64,000 nt of DNA, from contig OY811974.1 in NCBI GenBank assembly GCA_963681505.1, positions 8,270,239 to 8,334,238 on the forward strand, written 5' to 3'. The notes beneath the pieces were generated by a model. That model searched no databases. It was not told where the DNA came from and worked only from the letters and a program-made list of their open reading frames with translations. Source of the DNA: Eunapius fragilis (taxonomy: Eukaryota > Porifera > Demospongiae > Spongillida > Spongillidae). Below are positions 24,000 through 36,174 of this stretch, piece by piece. The translations under genes and the position numbers were made by a program. Every line of letters begins with the position of its first letter. Within the stretch, counting starts at the first letter, position 1.

Positions 24000-26900
24000 T
24001 GTTGCGCGCGGTCGATCGATTTGCGCTATCCATCGATTGCTCTGCGCGAACAATAGATCTATCGTTTGCGCACCAATCTATCGATCGCGCAACCACCGAT
24101 GGATCGCGCAACAAACATTTTGCGCAATTTACTGATAATGAAATGCACTCCATCGATCGCGCGCAACGATACTTTCGGCTATAACTTGCATGCATGACTC
24201 TGATATTTCATGATAGCATACTGGCAAAATACTGACATGCAGAATCCTTATAACAGGGTTTTGGAGCACAAGTCACACATCCATTTCTTTAACTGAGTCG
24301 CACTGATTCCAACACAGTTTGAATGGAAGCGTTCACTGCAAGCACAGCAACGGATATCCAGTTTGCCATCATCTGTGGACCTACACTTGCAATATACTCT
24401 TCTCTTAATTTGGTAGATAATCCGTGGGTGGCGATTTACAACAGTAGATGGAAAAGGAACTATACCAAACTTATCAACACAGTCTTTAAGATGATTGCGC
24501 AATTGCTTGTAATGCAGTTGAGTTGGATCTTCTCCATGAATCAGAGATGTGGCAAAAGCTACAGCTAGGTCGCCACAAGAGTAGCTGTCTTCTTGTTCTT
24601 GGACATTCATGACATTAATCGTTATTTGGGATTCAGAGCATTGTATATATTTGGATACAATCGAAAGGCAGTCTGAGTCTGGTTTCAGTTGCATAGAGTC
24701 ATAAATGCAGACTGTATTCATTTCTTCTCCAATATTTGATATGAGCAACCAATGGTTTTTATTTACAAGAAGGAACTGTGCAAATTCAAAGTTTGGGGCA
24801 TCAAATGACATATTCTGTTGCAGAACAGGATTTTGAAGACCATCTATGGCAGGAAAAGATTCTTTCAAGAGCTTATTAGCGGCATCCATGTGTGTGTCAT
24901 TCAGCCACTCAGTTGTGTCCAATATTGCTCTGTTAGATGATGAAAGCAGAGGTGACTTGAGTGATAAATTTGTGTCGAATTGGTTGGAACAAGTTGTAGA
25001 CAGATGACATTGAGTGGAACATTCTATGCCATTTTTCTTACAAATACACCTCATAGATTTGCATCCACTTGTGCATTTACAGCTGGACTTTGTGAATTTT
25101 GTCAGTGGATGGAATTTCAGAGCCGCTTCACGAAGTGATAAATGTACTTCAGCATTACCAGCATCAATTTGACCATCATAAGACTGGAGATCCCCTCCAT
25201 GGAATTTTGGCTTGAGGGTTCCATAAGCAGTTGTAAGGCAATATGTCTTCACTTTGTCCCCATATACATGTGCAACAACACAAGGAAGCCGTGGTACATC
25301 AGTTTTGGATCTATCTAGCTTGGGAATGCTAACAGTTACCTTATCACCAATATGAAAAGTTTGAACCTTCATTCCTTTCTTTTTATTGTAATATGTGGAC
25401 ATTCGTGCTGCAGAATGATACGAATTATCAAGGGCTTTCTTTCTAATTTTGGTATGCACTGTTGTATCGTGGTCGTACAAAGTATTCGTAACCTTTTCAT
25501 CTAGTACACTACCACTATCTGATTCTGACTCCTGCTCTGAATTGGTGGAATGATGCTGGGATTGTTCATTTGAGATCTTTTCATCTCCTGCTACTTCTGA
25601 TAATTCTTGTATTGCTGCACTAGTGCTAGGGTGAGACACTGTATCGACAGGTGCAACTGATTTGGGTTCATCAGTTTCAGAAGTAGAGGTCGATGCAGTT
25701 GGTTCAAAATGTTTTGCAGGTGAATGCACAAGTGCAATGCTGTCTGTGGAGAGTTGTGCTTCATCCTCTTGTTTTTTTTCACCATCAGTGCATATATCCT
25801 CCTCATCAACGCAATGCTTTACTGCTCCTGGAAAGAAACCAGTTGGAGAATGCCTTCCAAAAACAACATGGTATGGTGAATCTTTAATGCCTTCATGCTT
25901 TTCACTGTTCATTGAAAACATGATACGCGGTAACCAGGAAACCCAAGGGTATTTGAAACCTGTGTGTCCTTCATCTTGCTTCATGACTGCTATTTTCATT
26001 TCTACTGTGCGATTTCCACGTTCTATAAGACCTTGAGACTGAGAATGACGTGGACGACCATTGACAAATGTTACATCTCCACCCCATCTCTTAAACATAG
26101 CATGAATGAGATTGTTCACAAATTCGCGACCATTGTCTGAGTGGAATATCTTTGGAGGTCCTAAATATGCCAACACACGCTCCTCTAGCATATAGGATAC
26201 CTCTTCAGCTGTTTTCTTTCTCAGTGGAAAAAGTATGTGAAACTTTGAGAAATGATCCATGAAATGGCCAATGTAATTAAATTCGCCATCAGGATTGTGT
26301 CTCATGTCAATCAAATCTACCTGGATCCTGTTTAGAAAGTCTGTCTCAATGATTGGTTGCAAAGGAGGTCTGGTAGTTTGTGCTTGCTTGAGCTGGCAAA
26401 CTGGACAGTGAGAGCAGAATTCCTGTACAAACCCTCTTGTCACTCCAAAGTACTGGCGTTGCATCTGAAATCAAGACATACATGCCAGTATGTCTATGTC
26501 AGTAAGATAATTCAGCTTATACATCTACTTACGTAGTCCAATACTTTTTTATAGCCACTGTGCTTCAATTCGTTGGCATGGATTGCCTGAACTACATCAA
26601 CCAACTGGTCTGCATGTAATACACGAAGAAATTTCGAACTTTCCTGTAAGAGAAAAATAGGTAGCGTTTACATACAAGCGGATATACTCATTGTGGACTA
26701 CACCAAACCTTGACGCTTTCGTCATTTGGAATTACAAGGACTTGCGAGAGACCAATCCCAGGAAGATCGACGACCTGAAACTTTCTGGTTTTCACCCAGT
26801 GTTTGAAGTGATGATCGACCTTGTCTGCTGGATGCAAGAGATGATTGACAATGGCGTCAAACTTTGCTTTAGTTAAAATGCAGCTCTTTTTTGAAGCTGC

Positions 26901-27237
26901 TTTACTATTGGCAACACTAGTCATCCGAGCTTTAAACAGCGGATCCATGTCAAGCCACGCCGGATACGCGTGTATCTGACAGCACACTGAAAGGCAAAAC
27001 AGTCAAGACACCAAGCTTTTGCACCTATTCGCACACGTGCGCTATCAATCGACTGCGCAAGCGCATTGCTGTTCACGTGTATTCTATTGATCGCGCAAGC
27101 TGCTTGCTGCACAATCGATCGATTGTTGCGCGATCCATCGGTGGTTGCGCGATCGATAGATTGGTGCGCAAACGATAGATCTATTGTTCGCGCAGAGCAA
27201 TCGATGGATAGCGCAAATCGATCGACCGCGCGCGACA
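24000..27237 (-). mobile_element. Ginger-like DNA transposon with long TIRs
   Basis: The two ends carry inverted repeats of roughly 115 bp: TGTTGCGCGCGGTCGATCGA from 24000, and the reverse complement of CGATCGACCGCGCGCGACA ending at 27237. TIRs are packed with GCGCAA and ATCGATCG motifs. TGT...ACA termini and an integrase-type transposase fit Ginger elements. Immediate flanks do not form a target duplication (ATAA on the left, TATC on the right). The right flank TATC does match, as its reverse complement GATA, the flank of the 3' end copy at 63715. Confidence 0.85.
24248..26948 (-). CDS. Ginger-like transposase: integrase + CXC + Ulp1 protease + PHD
   Basis: Three exons, 26948-26709, 26643-26533 and 26464-24248, join at phase 0 to give 855 residues with no stop or frameshift. 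An N-terminal basic segment is followed by an HHCC zinc motif (HANELKHSGY, then CSHCPVC). The DDE integrase core has Asp in VDLIDM (about 167), Asp in HSDNGREF (about 227) and Glu in GLIERGNR (about 265). After an acidic Ser-rich linker come an SH3-like C-terminal segment, a CXC-like block (about 576-612, CKCTSGCKSMRCICKK), a Ulp1/C48 protease (about 618-795; His-Trp near 688, Asp near 706, Cys near 747 in SYSCG) and a terminal PHD finger (about 808-855). The integrase part should cut and join element ends; roles for the protease and PHD (SUMO processing, chromatin targeting) are inferences. Being intact, it could be active. Confidence 0.85.
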
Positions 27238-27316
27238 TATCCATAACTATATATATGAGGATGCATTCAGCTTCCTCGATAGGTCGATGTAAGGGGTATA
27301 GGGTCCAGAGCCTGCG
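27238..27316 (+). promoter_or_regulatory. Putative core promoter of the spongin-like gene
   Basis: A TATA-like ACTATATATATGAGG at 27245-27259 lies about 60-70 bp before the start codon and begins right at the transposon end. The Ginger-like insertion therefore sits immediately upstream of this gene's core promoter. Confidence 0.4.
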
Positions 27317-27986
27317 ATGAAGTTAGCTCTTTTTTCAGCCTTACTTTGTACCGCCGTGTCTGTGTCATCAGGTAAAGCTGCATGGCCGGGCATGCTCTGT
27401 CTGTTTTGAGCAGTCAGTATATTCATTCATTTTCTAATTCTTGTCAGGTGCCGTGTACACACGATGGGGACAGGTTACCTGTCCAGCAAGTGCGCAGTTG
27501 CTCTATAGCGGCACAATGGCAGGTAAAAGCCAGTCTGAAAGTGGAGACGGCGCCAATTTCCTATGCCTCCCGAAAAAACCGACGTATGTCACTGCCCCGG
27601 GGGGGACGGGTGACGGCCTCATTTCGGCGGCCCACTACGCCTGGGCCAGCAGCAATACTCCATTTCAGGCCGTCAACAACAAAGCCATACCGTGTGCCGT
27701 GTGCCTTACTACTCACGCCGACCTATTGATGATGCCGGGCGTGATACAATGTCCAACTAACGCTTGGACACTCGAATACGTGGGCTTCCTGGCTTCTGAG
27801 CATTCCAGCCTTAAGAACCCTACTTCATACGAGTGCATCGATCGAAGTACCATGACCCTGGGAGCTCTCAGTACTGGCGCCGCCCTTTACCACGTCCGCG
27901 CAAATTGCGGACCCGTAGATTTACCGTGCGGAGTAGGACTCTATGATATCAAAAAGGATTTGACCTGTGCAGTGTGCACTATCTAA
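27317..27986 (+). CDS. Secreted spongin / short-chain collagen C-terminal-domain protein
   Basis: Two exons (27317-27371 and 27448-27986) join at phase 1 to give 197 residues. The first is a classical signal peptide (MKLALFSALLCTAVSVSS). The rest matches the non-collagenous domain that follows the Gly-X-Y helix in sponge short-chain collagens (spongin type): AVYTRWGQVTCP, QLLYSGTMAG, ANFLCLP, PCAVC, CPTNAWTLEYVGFL, YECID and the terminal LTCAVC. About ten cysteines suggest disulfide cross-linking. No Gly-X-Y repeat is present, so this is the globular domain alone. I expect an extracellular matrix or secreted role. Intron phase and start are well defined, with a TATA-like box upstream. Similar domains also occur in some other invertebrates. 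Confidence 0.8.
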
Positions 27987-28725
27987 CTAAAGCGGTTGTA
28001 CAATGACATTGGTTATATACTTATGTGTGCAGATAGTTTTGTTTTCTTCAAGTTTTTAGTTTTAGTTACTCGTGTGCATGACGCTGAATTTGCAAACGTG
28101 TAATGTTGTTCTGTCCTCAAGTATAGTAGTGGGCTCATGAACAGCGAGGTCTAGCACATGGATATGAATTTATGATATCAGTCTAAGGATATACTCATTA
28201 CAACAACAAACACATGTGGCGCAATGCAAGCAAGACATTTTCGTTACAAAATGTTTTGTGGCAGGTAGATTTCTAAAAATAGAATATGACCACATTAAAA
28301 GGTATCGGAACCTAGCTGCGGAAGCAGATGTCGTATAATGAAAAACGTGTCTCGCAAGCCTGACGTATTTAGTTGTTGGGACTGGAGACATGGGGAAATA
28401 GAAGTACTTTAACGTAGAAGTACTTCAACGCTTCCCTCTCACATCCCCAGTCCTCCGCACGCGTACGTCGTAAGTATACGTCTTCTATGTCTGGAGGTAG
28501 TCTCGGTCCCAGACCCAGTTAGCAGCAGCGGATGGATTACATCATCGCTACGCTAAACAAGGGTCTGGTAGAAAAAGTGACCACGCCGCAAGAAATCTTG
28601 CAGCTCCAATCAGGTTGCAGCATTATACATTGTACGATAATTAAGAATTTTATGAGCGATTTCGCGTGAAAGTTACATTCATACTGCCACTGTATCTCAT
28701 TAACCAATCATATATTAGGCTAATG

Positions 28726-28970
28726 GCGATCACACCAGAAGCTAGTAAGCTTGGCTACAGTGATTTCACATCGGATCAGCGGCTTGTCGTAGAACGGTTT
28801 TTGTCCAGATCGGACGTATTGTTCAGTAGCCTTCCAATAGGTAGCGGCATGTCTCTGTGCTACTGGATGCTTCCCTTTGCCAGCGACTAATATCCTGAGA
28901 GGCAGACATAGTTCCATCGTGCTCGTAGTAAGTCCCCTGATCGCTCTAATGAAGGATCAGGTATACAGTG
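28726..28970 (+). pseudogene. RecQ-like DNA helicase fragment, decayed
   Basis: The frame from 28727 reads LGYSDFTSDQ (Q motif), SLPIGSGMSLCY (Walker A) and then hits a stop near 28888. After a frame change, SIVLVVSPLIALMKDQV (motif Ia) follows to about 28962. In RecQ helicases the Walker A lysine is essential; here it is Met, and the frame is broken. I judge it a non-functional scrap. RecQ-like copies are common near repeats in sponge and cnidarian genomes as far as I recall. Confidence 0.6.
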
Positions 28971-29194
28971 TTGGTAGCCATGGAAAGAGGTGTCTCAGCC
29001 GTACGGGCAAAATGTGGCATGTGGAGTTGCTCGCAACTTGACGTCGATCACCCACCGCCGTGCGGGTAAACCACAGCACACTTAAAGCCCCTTTAAGGCC
29101 AATCATAGCTGATGGGCTATTTTCTCGTATCCAGGTAGGTTTGATCACTATTCATGCTTACTAACACGTACAAAATATTTATACATATCTGTAG

Positions 29195-29303
29195 ATCGAT
29201 CTGATTGGTATGCCACAAAATGGACGCAACTGGATATTACACATCGTGGATCATTTGTCAAAGTTTAATTTTGGATTTCCTCTTGTAAAAAAGAAATCTC
29301 CAG
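29195..29303 (+). pseudogene. Integrase-core fragment
   Basis: After an AG acceptor the frame reads IDLIGMPQNGRNW, HIVDHLSKFNFGFPL and KKKS. This lines up with VDLIDMRHNPDGEFNYIGH...FSKFHILFPL in the intact element at 24248-26948. It contains the first catalytic Asp and is followed by unrelated AT-rich sequence, so this is an orphan exon or relic. Confidence 0.65.
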
Positions 29304-31086
29304 GCAGTGGTCCTAGATCTAGACCGTTAGCGGTCCTAGATCTAGTACCACCATATTATAGCTTCGAAATTAATTGAAATAAACATTGTATTTTCTAATT
29401 TAATATTTTATTATGGTCTCCAATATTATTTGGATAAATAATAGTTAAGAAGAAATCATTATAACAATTCGTTTATTATTGCATCAGCATGAGTTTATTG
29501 CAAAAATTGGTGAAATAAGAGATGAAAGTTAATCGGTTTCTGTTTTTGCTTGTAACTTCACACCCATATGTGCTCAATTTCAGGGGAACACATTTTAATA
29601 TTAGTAAAACACTGCCCTAAATGGATAAGTTTAAAAACCATATTGAATGGTTTTCAAAACTGTTCTTTTTTGTAGCTTATTCCAAACCGGAGAAACGGGC
29701 CTTTAAGTACCGATAAAACAATGTATGGATGGATATTGAGACGCAACTATTATAAAAACTGTGATCCACATAATGCCGATATTCAAACGGTCATAGATGT
29801 TTTGTCTTTTAATATTTTGATACCAATTTTCATATGAAGAATGGCATGTTCACATAGAATGCGATTTGAGAACAAATATTATTTTCTTATATACTGGAAT
29901 TGCAGCATGTGTTTATAAATGGATAAAACTAAATTTTGACGAACGTCTGATTAAATGTATCCAAGGCCCTGTATTAAAATTTCCTATTAATCCTAGCACT
30001 CTCAACTGAAGTATTATTAGTTTATTCAGTTAAGCTGGACTTCAAACTATTTTGCAGTAGCACATACTTTGTACATAATACAATAATCTTAATCATAAAA
30101 ATTTCCAGCCAAATAAAATAAGACGTTGAATCGATTTCCTACACATCGAACAACAATCCCTGGCCTTTATATATTCATGACTTCAAAAGTGCTTAAAGCC
30201 ACTCTGCTCACCTGTGCCCTGTTTAAATCTCATCTTGGTTAGTCCATATATAACATTTGCCACTGCATAATCACTGCCAAATGTGCAACTTTGTATTCCA
30301 TTCTACATCTGAACTAAAGCATGCTGAAATATGGCATCATTTATCGTATTGGCAATGTGTGCAATAATCATCCGTTTTTTTTATTGATTAATTTTACTTT
30401 TTCTGCAGGGGCACATACATGCACTAGTTGTCGCATCCCATTCTAATGTTATGCTATCTTGTGAAAGTAAGAATTTCTGCAGTCTAGATGTCACTTAACA
30501 CATCCACCTCAGAATTAAATGTAGCCACACAGCTCATCTAAGTCATTGGTTATTTTAACAGCCATCTGAAAAAGAATATGGCATCTGATTGGATCATGTG
30601 AAGCATTGAGGCTTACCAAACGATCATTGCATGCATGGTTAACAGTACTTGGTATCTCCCGCAATACTATAACTTGGTCCGAAGCGAAAATAAATCATTG
30701 CGGACTTTTAAAAAATTCTGAGAGTTACAACGATTATAGATTAATACAACGATGCAATGTATTCATACATAGGACCCGAGTATGTACCCTCAGAAAGGGC
30801 GCATTTATGTGGCTCGAAGGATTACATAATTCTTCAAAGAAAAATACTGTATTGTATTGTAAAACTATAGCACCTAACAGAGTATTAATTGATTCCAAAC
30901 CATGAAAACCAAATTCTGTTGTAATGTGATAAGCAATGAGATAGCTGTGACATATTCAACGGTGAGCTGAAAACGAGCCATTGCGCATAGCCAGATCGTC
31001 GTGAAAGTTTCAAGGTATATAGAAATGCCTGCCTGCTAGTACCGTCATTGGAAGAGTAGTCATGTATTCCAGCACTTCTATCAGCG
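29304..31086. other. AT-rich spacer with no supported gene
   Basis: I see no domain-like ORF. One weak possibility is a tiny two-exon secreted peptide: a TATATATTC box, ATG at 30177, 20 hydrophobic codons, donor GTTAGT at 30238, acceptor at 30408, then AHTCTSCRIPF and a stop (33 residues). It is unsupported by homology. Confidence 0.4.
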
Positions 31087-31204
31087 GTGCGATATTAGCG
31101 AAGAGGCGTATAGAAGTTGTTTTTAGAAGTTGATTTCGAGGAGTGGATAATTATAGTATATTTATCCACTCCTCGAAAGCACTCCTCTTCGCTAATATCT
31201 GCGG
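31087..31204. repeat. 118-bp palindromic MITE-like element
   Basis: Outer arms GCGATATTAGCGAAGAGG and CCTCTTCGCTAATATCTGC pair. Inner arms TTTCGAGGAGTGGATAA and TATCCACTCCTCGAAA also pair around an AT-rich centre, so nearly the whole unit is a hairpin. Confidence 0.8.
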
Positions 31205-31342
31205 TGATGGTGAGGGTGTGGTCAGGCTATATAAACTATAAATGAAGTGCAAAATTTCTCCTCCACATCACAGTTATGTGCATGTAATAATAACCTTGAT
31301 TTTAAAAACATGTTACATATGCATTTATATACAAATGTATGA

Positions 31343-31344
<2 letters not shown>

Positions 31345-31384
<40 letters not shown>

Positions 31385-31388
31385 TGTG
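31345..31388. repeat. (GT)n microsatellite
   Basis: About 44 bp of GT dinucleotides in non-coding sequence. Confidence 0.95.
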
Positions 31389-31976
31389 CCTGGATCAATT
31401 CACTTACTGCTCGTCCTCATCAATATTGAAGACGTCCTCTAGTCCATTCTTTTCATACCAGGCAACTCCTTCTGGGCTCTAGCCACACCTTGCTGGTAGT
31501 ACCATCAGCCTCTTCAAGTAAGCACACACTGCATCAGTCTGCATGCAGAATACACCATGCCATTCATTCCACCTACAAAGCTAACAATAAGCTGTCCATC
31601 TACAGTTAAAACATCACCGCTGGAAGCTGTTGGGGATAACTGTTGTCTGCTGCTACTTTGGGTGTGGCTCCCTCTGGATGGCTACTGTTGGAGTAACTGG
31701 TATTGATAGTTAGAACGTGATAAAGATGTAGCTTCCAAGGACAACAATGGTTCAAGGGTGCAAGATGGATACCCAGCTCCTGAGCCATTCTGGCAGCTTT
31801 TGTGAGCAAAAGAGCATGCAATAGCACACAATTATGCCCACGCACACCGAAGTGAGAAAAAGCATCGTTTATCATAATTATTTTTCATTTCTCTGCTAGT
31901 TATGCAAGGAGTTTGCTTTATTTACCTGCTGAACCAAGAGAAAATCAAGAAGTGGTCATTTGGGAGACAGTGACAT

Positions 31977-32060
31977 CTCCTCTGACTCCTTTGTATTCTG
32001 ACTTCTTTGTCCTCTGACTCCTTTGTCCTCTGACTCCTTTGTCCTCTGACTCCTTTGTCT
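31977..32060. repeat. 16-bp tandem repeat, about five copies
   Basis: The unit TCCTCTGACTCCTTTG is repeated with few changes. On the minus strand it encodes a short basic GQRSQRTKESED-type stretch. It could be a distal tail exon of the receptor gene at 32806-35101, but I cannot show a valid join. Confidence 0.8.
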
Positions 32061-32805
32061 CTATCAGAGGCAAGTGTCACTTCTGGTACAGCAGCCATAG
32101 TGCATGAGAAAGAAAGCACCTTGCCCCACAAATGCCACACTCTGGTTGGTCTTGCATTCCCCTAGCTGTTGAGTGCTAAGGTAACTGGGATTTTGAACCA
32201 GACAAACCTTCTCGTTTTTAGCCTCACGTCATTAATAAATTGGCCTTCCAGGCCCTAGCTAAGTCTAAAACAATAATAATGTTGAACACAACTCTTCTTA
32301 GATAATGATGTAACACTAGATCTCTATTTGGGTATGCCCCATGATGCCATGTTTTTTTTTTCTTGCATTGTTTAGTAGACTATAGCAGGACCTACGATTT
32401 TTTCGATCTCATTTTTTCTCATTTTTTCGGTCAAATCTGTTATAGCATTTCTTTAGCAATTACCCTCCATACTCAGCAGCTTGCATGGTCATGAAGATAT
32501 GCTCCTCTGCTGTTCTGTTGCTGTGCTTTACGCCGAATGCCATTCACGTATAGCTGGGCGTGGCCCAACTTATTATAATAAGGGTTGTATTCACAATCAC
32601 TGTTCATCACATATGTGTTCCATACATTGGAAAAGTTATACCATTAGGTATATAACCAGTGTCAACGTATAGCATGATGTCCGAAGAAATTGCAAAATTG
32701 ATGGCATATCTAATGAATTAGCATACATTCTTTTGGCCACAAACAAACGGTAGCACAACTAATAGTTGATGTTGCCATAGTTAAAGTTAAAAGGTAGAGC
32801 TTTAC

Positions 32806-35101
32806 CTTTTTCTTTCATTGATGATGAAGGCGTTTATGGTGTCATCTTCTACATTTCTTTGGACTCTAGTAATAAGCTTCAAACACAGTACATTGAACGT
32901 ATATCAGATGACAATTGCCTACAACAATATTAAAAATTAAAAAAAAACGCTTGGTTAATGAATCACTCCATATGCTGGACATTCCTCCATGTTCTGTATG
33001 TTCAATGGAGGAGCTTTTATTCCTTCATATGCACTGTTCTGTTCAAGTTCTATTTGCTTGTTCTTAGTTCTTCCTATTTTTGTAATGTATAATGCTTACA
33101 ACATAACACCAATGATATCCCCTTACCTTTAAGCTTAAATCTTATGTATACACCTATACAAACCACACCTCCAACTGCTAATATCATCAGTACTACCACA
33201 CCACATATTGTTCCATACACTGAGTAAATAAAACACATATTATTGTACACAAAAAATGGATATAAAAATTCATGTCATCTAATCATATTCTATTAACTAA
33301 CATTGATGCCTTACCTAATGCATTAGTGGATAGCTCAATATTATGGCCACCAGTAGTAATCATGGGACCAACAGTGCTCATGATATGTATGGTGGTGGGT
33401 GTGGACACCATTGTTTGCAGTTCTGAGTAAGGTATACAAGGTTGGTGAAGATATCAAATCAAATACATGACAAAATGTAATAACTGTGCCCCTCTGCTCA
33501 ATACAGTATTTAAAATTGCACAACATTCTGCACCATGCCATACAACAAACCAGTGCAGCCACAGATGATTTTTTAAACCAACCAATCAGTGACTTCTTTG
33601 GAGGTATGAAGATAAATGTGGTTGTATTTCCTCTCCCAGCTCCATTAACAGCAATGAAAATGAACTGAATTGTATCATTATAGTCCAAGATGGTTGCATT
33701 CTGCTCTCCATATCTTCCAAAATGTATAACAAATGATGGATCTGAAAGACCTAATGATGAATTACAAGGCATGGCAGACCTGCATCCTGGTGGATTACTG
33801 ATGGTCTTTGTAATGTTGGTGACATTGTTACCAAGTTCATAATGAGATACAGTGGGAGGGGTCGAAAGTTCAAGAGATGGTGGTGCAACCCAGGAGACCA
33901 CTAAGGTAGCTTTGGTAGAATTAATCAAGAACTGCTGTGGAGGAGCTAGTATGCCTATACAAACATAAGTGACACTTAGAAATGACACTAAGGCTACATC
34001 AGTTTATGTTTATATTAGTAATAATTTTATTGCAATATCACTGTGTGTATACGTTCCAAAGACTGGCAGGTTTTGTCTCAGCATGCTTTACCTCTTGCTA
34101 TCAGATTTCACAGCATTAGTCATAATCATGACTAAGGCAAACTAGAAGTGTGATATTATGAATAAGTCTTAGAACGGACAATCGGTCTGGGTCTTACGTA
34201 TCCCAGATATACATGATCACTCTTTCAGTCATAGAATTTTACTGCCTTGATACACAGTACTCAACATACCCTCCCCACTCCACCTTTCTCAGGTACCTTT
34301 TACACACAAGCCACATATACTTCATCATTTATGGTCATGGAGGCTAAAGAGAGATTACTCGGATTCATGTTAGTGACTGCTTCGTCAATGTACTACTCAA
34401 GGTACAGACTATGGCAATGACTGGTCATTTGGTATTCACTGTAAATCAAAGTGCTGTTGTCCAGTAATGACATTCCTTAACTATACAGGTCAACAGTTAA
34501 AAGGTTTGATTTAATGTTATATATATATATAGATATAGTGGACATTATCATGAAGTTTAAATAGAATTCTAACAGAATCTAACCTTGCAGAGTGAGTCTC
34601 ACTGGATTACTTGAGTGAACCTGATATGATGAATCCACAACTGTACACCTCACTGTAATGTTTCTGTTGGCTTTGGTGGTGGGAACATTGAGCTGAGTGT
34701 ACACAGTAAGTCCATCTGGTGACATAATGTAGTGTATATCCTGTATTCTTTTACTGAGTGCATATGGTGTGCCAGTTGTGTACCCATCCACTGTCCAGAA
34801 CACTACTGTCCCATTTCCATAACAACTGAAGCTTAATGTCAATGAATTGTTCTCAAATGTTGTAAAGTCATAAGATGGTATAATGACAATGCTGCCTGCA
34901 CCTAATGAATATGATAGACCAAACAATGCAACGATAACAATACTACATGTATAATGCACTAGCTCTATATCAAGGTACAAAAGCCTGACTAGTTAATGCA
35001 TGCAATCTCCATTTTTGGAACTGTCCATTTAAATACTTACCAATGGTGCTCAGTAATAGGTCTAGAAGTAGAATGATTTGGTAGTTCTTGGAATTATTCA
35101 T
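32806..35101 (-). CDS. Ig + FN3 membrane receptor, paralogue of 18210-21907
   Basis: Exons on the minus strand: 35101-35041 (signal peptide, NYQIILLLDLLLSTIG), 34901-34584 (Ig), 33954-33583 (FN3), 33422-33315 (Thr-rich stalk), 33219-33127 (transmembrane, GVVVLMILAVGGVVCIG) and 32863-32806 (start of the cytoplasmic tail). All joins through the transmembrane exon are phase 1, and the tail exon leaves phase 2, exactly as in the plus-strand paralogue. The Ig domain keeps the Cys pair (SFSCYG, VRCTVVD) and VFWTVDG; FN3 keeps LVVSWVAPPSLE and PPGCR. Stalk and tail are much more diverged than the Ig and FN3 domains. The final exon and stop lie below 32800 and are not resolved. Confidence 0.7.
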
Positions 35102-35640
35102 TCACTTAACGGTCTATCGCAGAAGCCCTGCATGTGTAAGAGCAATCAAAACTTACACTCATGTACATGCTTCCTTTCGACAGTTCATGAAGAAGAATTG
35201 ATTCGGGCACATTGACATGCCATCAGCATGCATTAGAGATGTCTCGTTTGTGACATTGGACGAAGCTAAGGAGGTCATATTCATTACCTATCACTATGCT
35301 CAAGCGTTGATTAATAATGCATTATTTTAAATAACGCTATTTGTTATTAATTTTAATCGGTATAACTTTGATGTTTTAAATTATAAATATTATTGTTTTT
35401 ATTTTTTTATTTTTTGTACATGTACATAGAAGAATATAAGATACAAGAGAGAGAGAGTACAATAATCAATAATACTCTAACTAAACACAAGATATTTAGC
35501 TATGTACTTAAGTAAGCAGCCCTATTGGCCCGAAAGCTAGAATGGCCCTTGCAATGGTCTTCATCAGGGTTTCCATAGAGGTCAGCAATAAACTTTTATT
35601 AAAGTAGTAAAAGATTCATTATAAACATGTAAAATAACAC
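35102..35640. other. Spacer upstream of the minus-strand receptor
   Basis: AT-rich, with a GAGAGAGAGA run near 35447. It presumably contains the receptor promoter. No gene is seen. Confidence 0.5.
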
Positions 35641-35930
35641 TGAAACTAGAACCCAGATCATTCAGGGTCAAACTCCCGATCTAGGACAATACCCAACATA
35701 GTTAGAATGGCGCTTGCATTTGACGGATCAGGATAAAACTCACCCCGCCATAATAAAGATCGCAAAGTACTTTATAGACATTGGATAGTTGGTTATGATG
35801 TCTTCACGCCTTGCCAAAAAAGTGAAAGCATAACATGCTTCGACACCCCAAGCACAGTAAGATTAACAGCAAGAGGGACACATCCCCAGCCAAGTTCACG
35901 GAGTGCATTTAGCATCCTTTTCCTCCTGGT
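35641..35930 (-). pseudogene. Possible retroelement relic
   Basis: Read on the minus strand with several stops and frame changes, it yields ELGWGCVPLAV, then pieces resembling a tail motif that follows reverse transcriptase in many invertebrate retroelement copies (LAV.TYGAWG...LYGRL). Support is weak and from memory of the pattern only. It might simply be unannotated spacer. Confidence 0.3.
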
Positions 35931-36112
35931 TCCTCTTTTTTTTTTGCTGCCCTGGCACCTGGCCCACACTCGCCCGCTTCAGATACAAGACTGGAATTTA
36001 GCGGGGAAATTACCGTGGCATCGAATGTTGCTAAGCCTTTAATACCCCAGGTAGTCACTGGGATATCAGCCCGATGAGGTCGGATTCCATCCGAACCCAA
36101 GCCACTCCCGGC

Positions 36113-36174
36113 CCCATGCAGCTGCTTGGCTGAATGACAGGTGGTGTGATAGTCAACCAAGCAGCTGCATGGGG
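36113..36174. repeat. Perfect 17-bp inverted repeat
   Basis: CCCATGCAGCTGCTTGG at 36113 and CCAAGCAGCTGCATGGG at 36158 form a hairpin with a 28-base loop. It could be a regulatory site or the ends of a tiny element. Confidence 0.7.
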
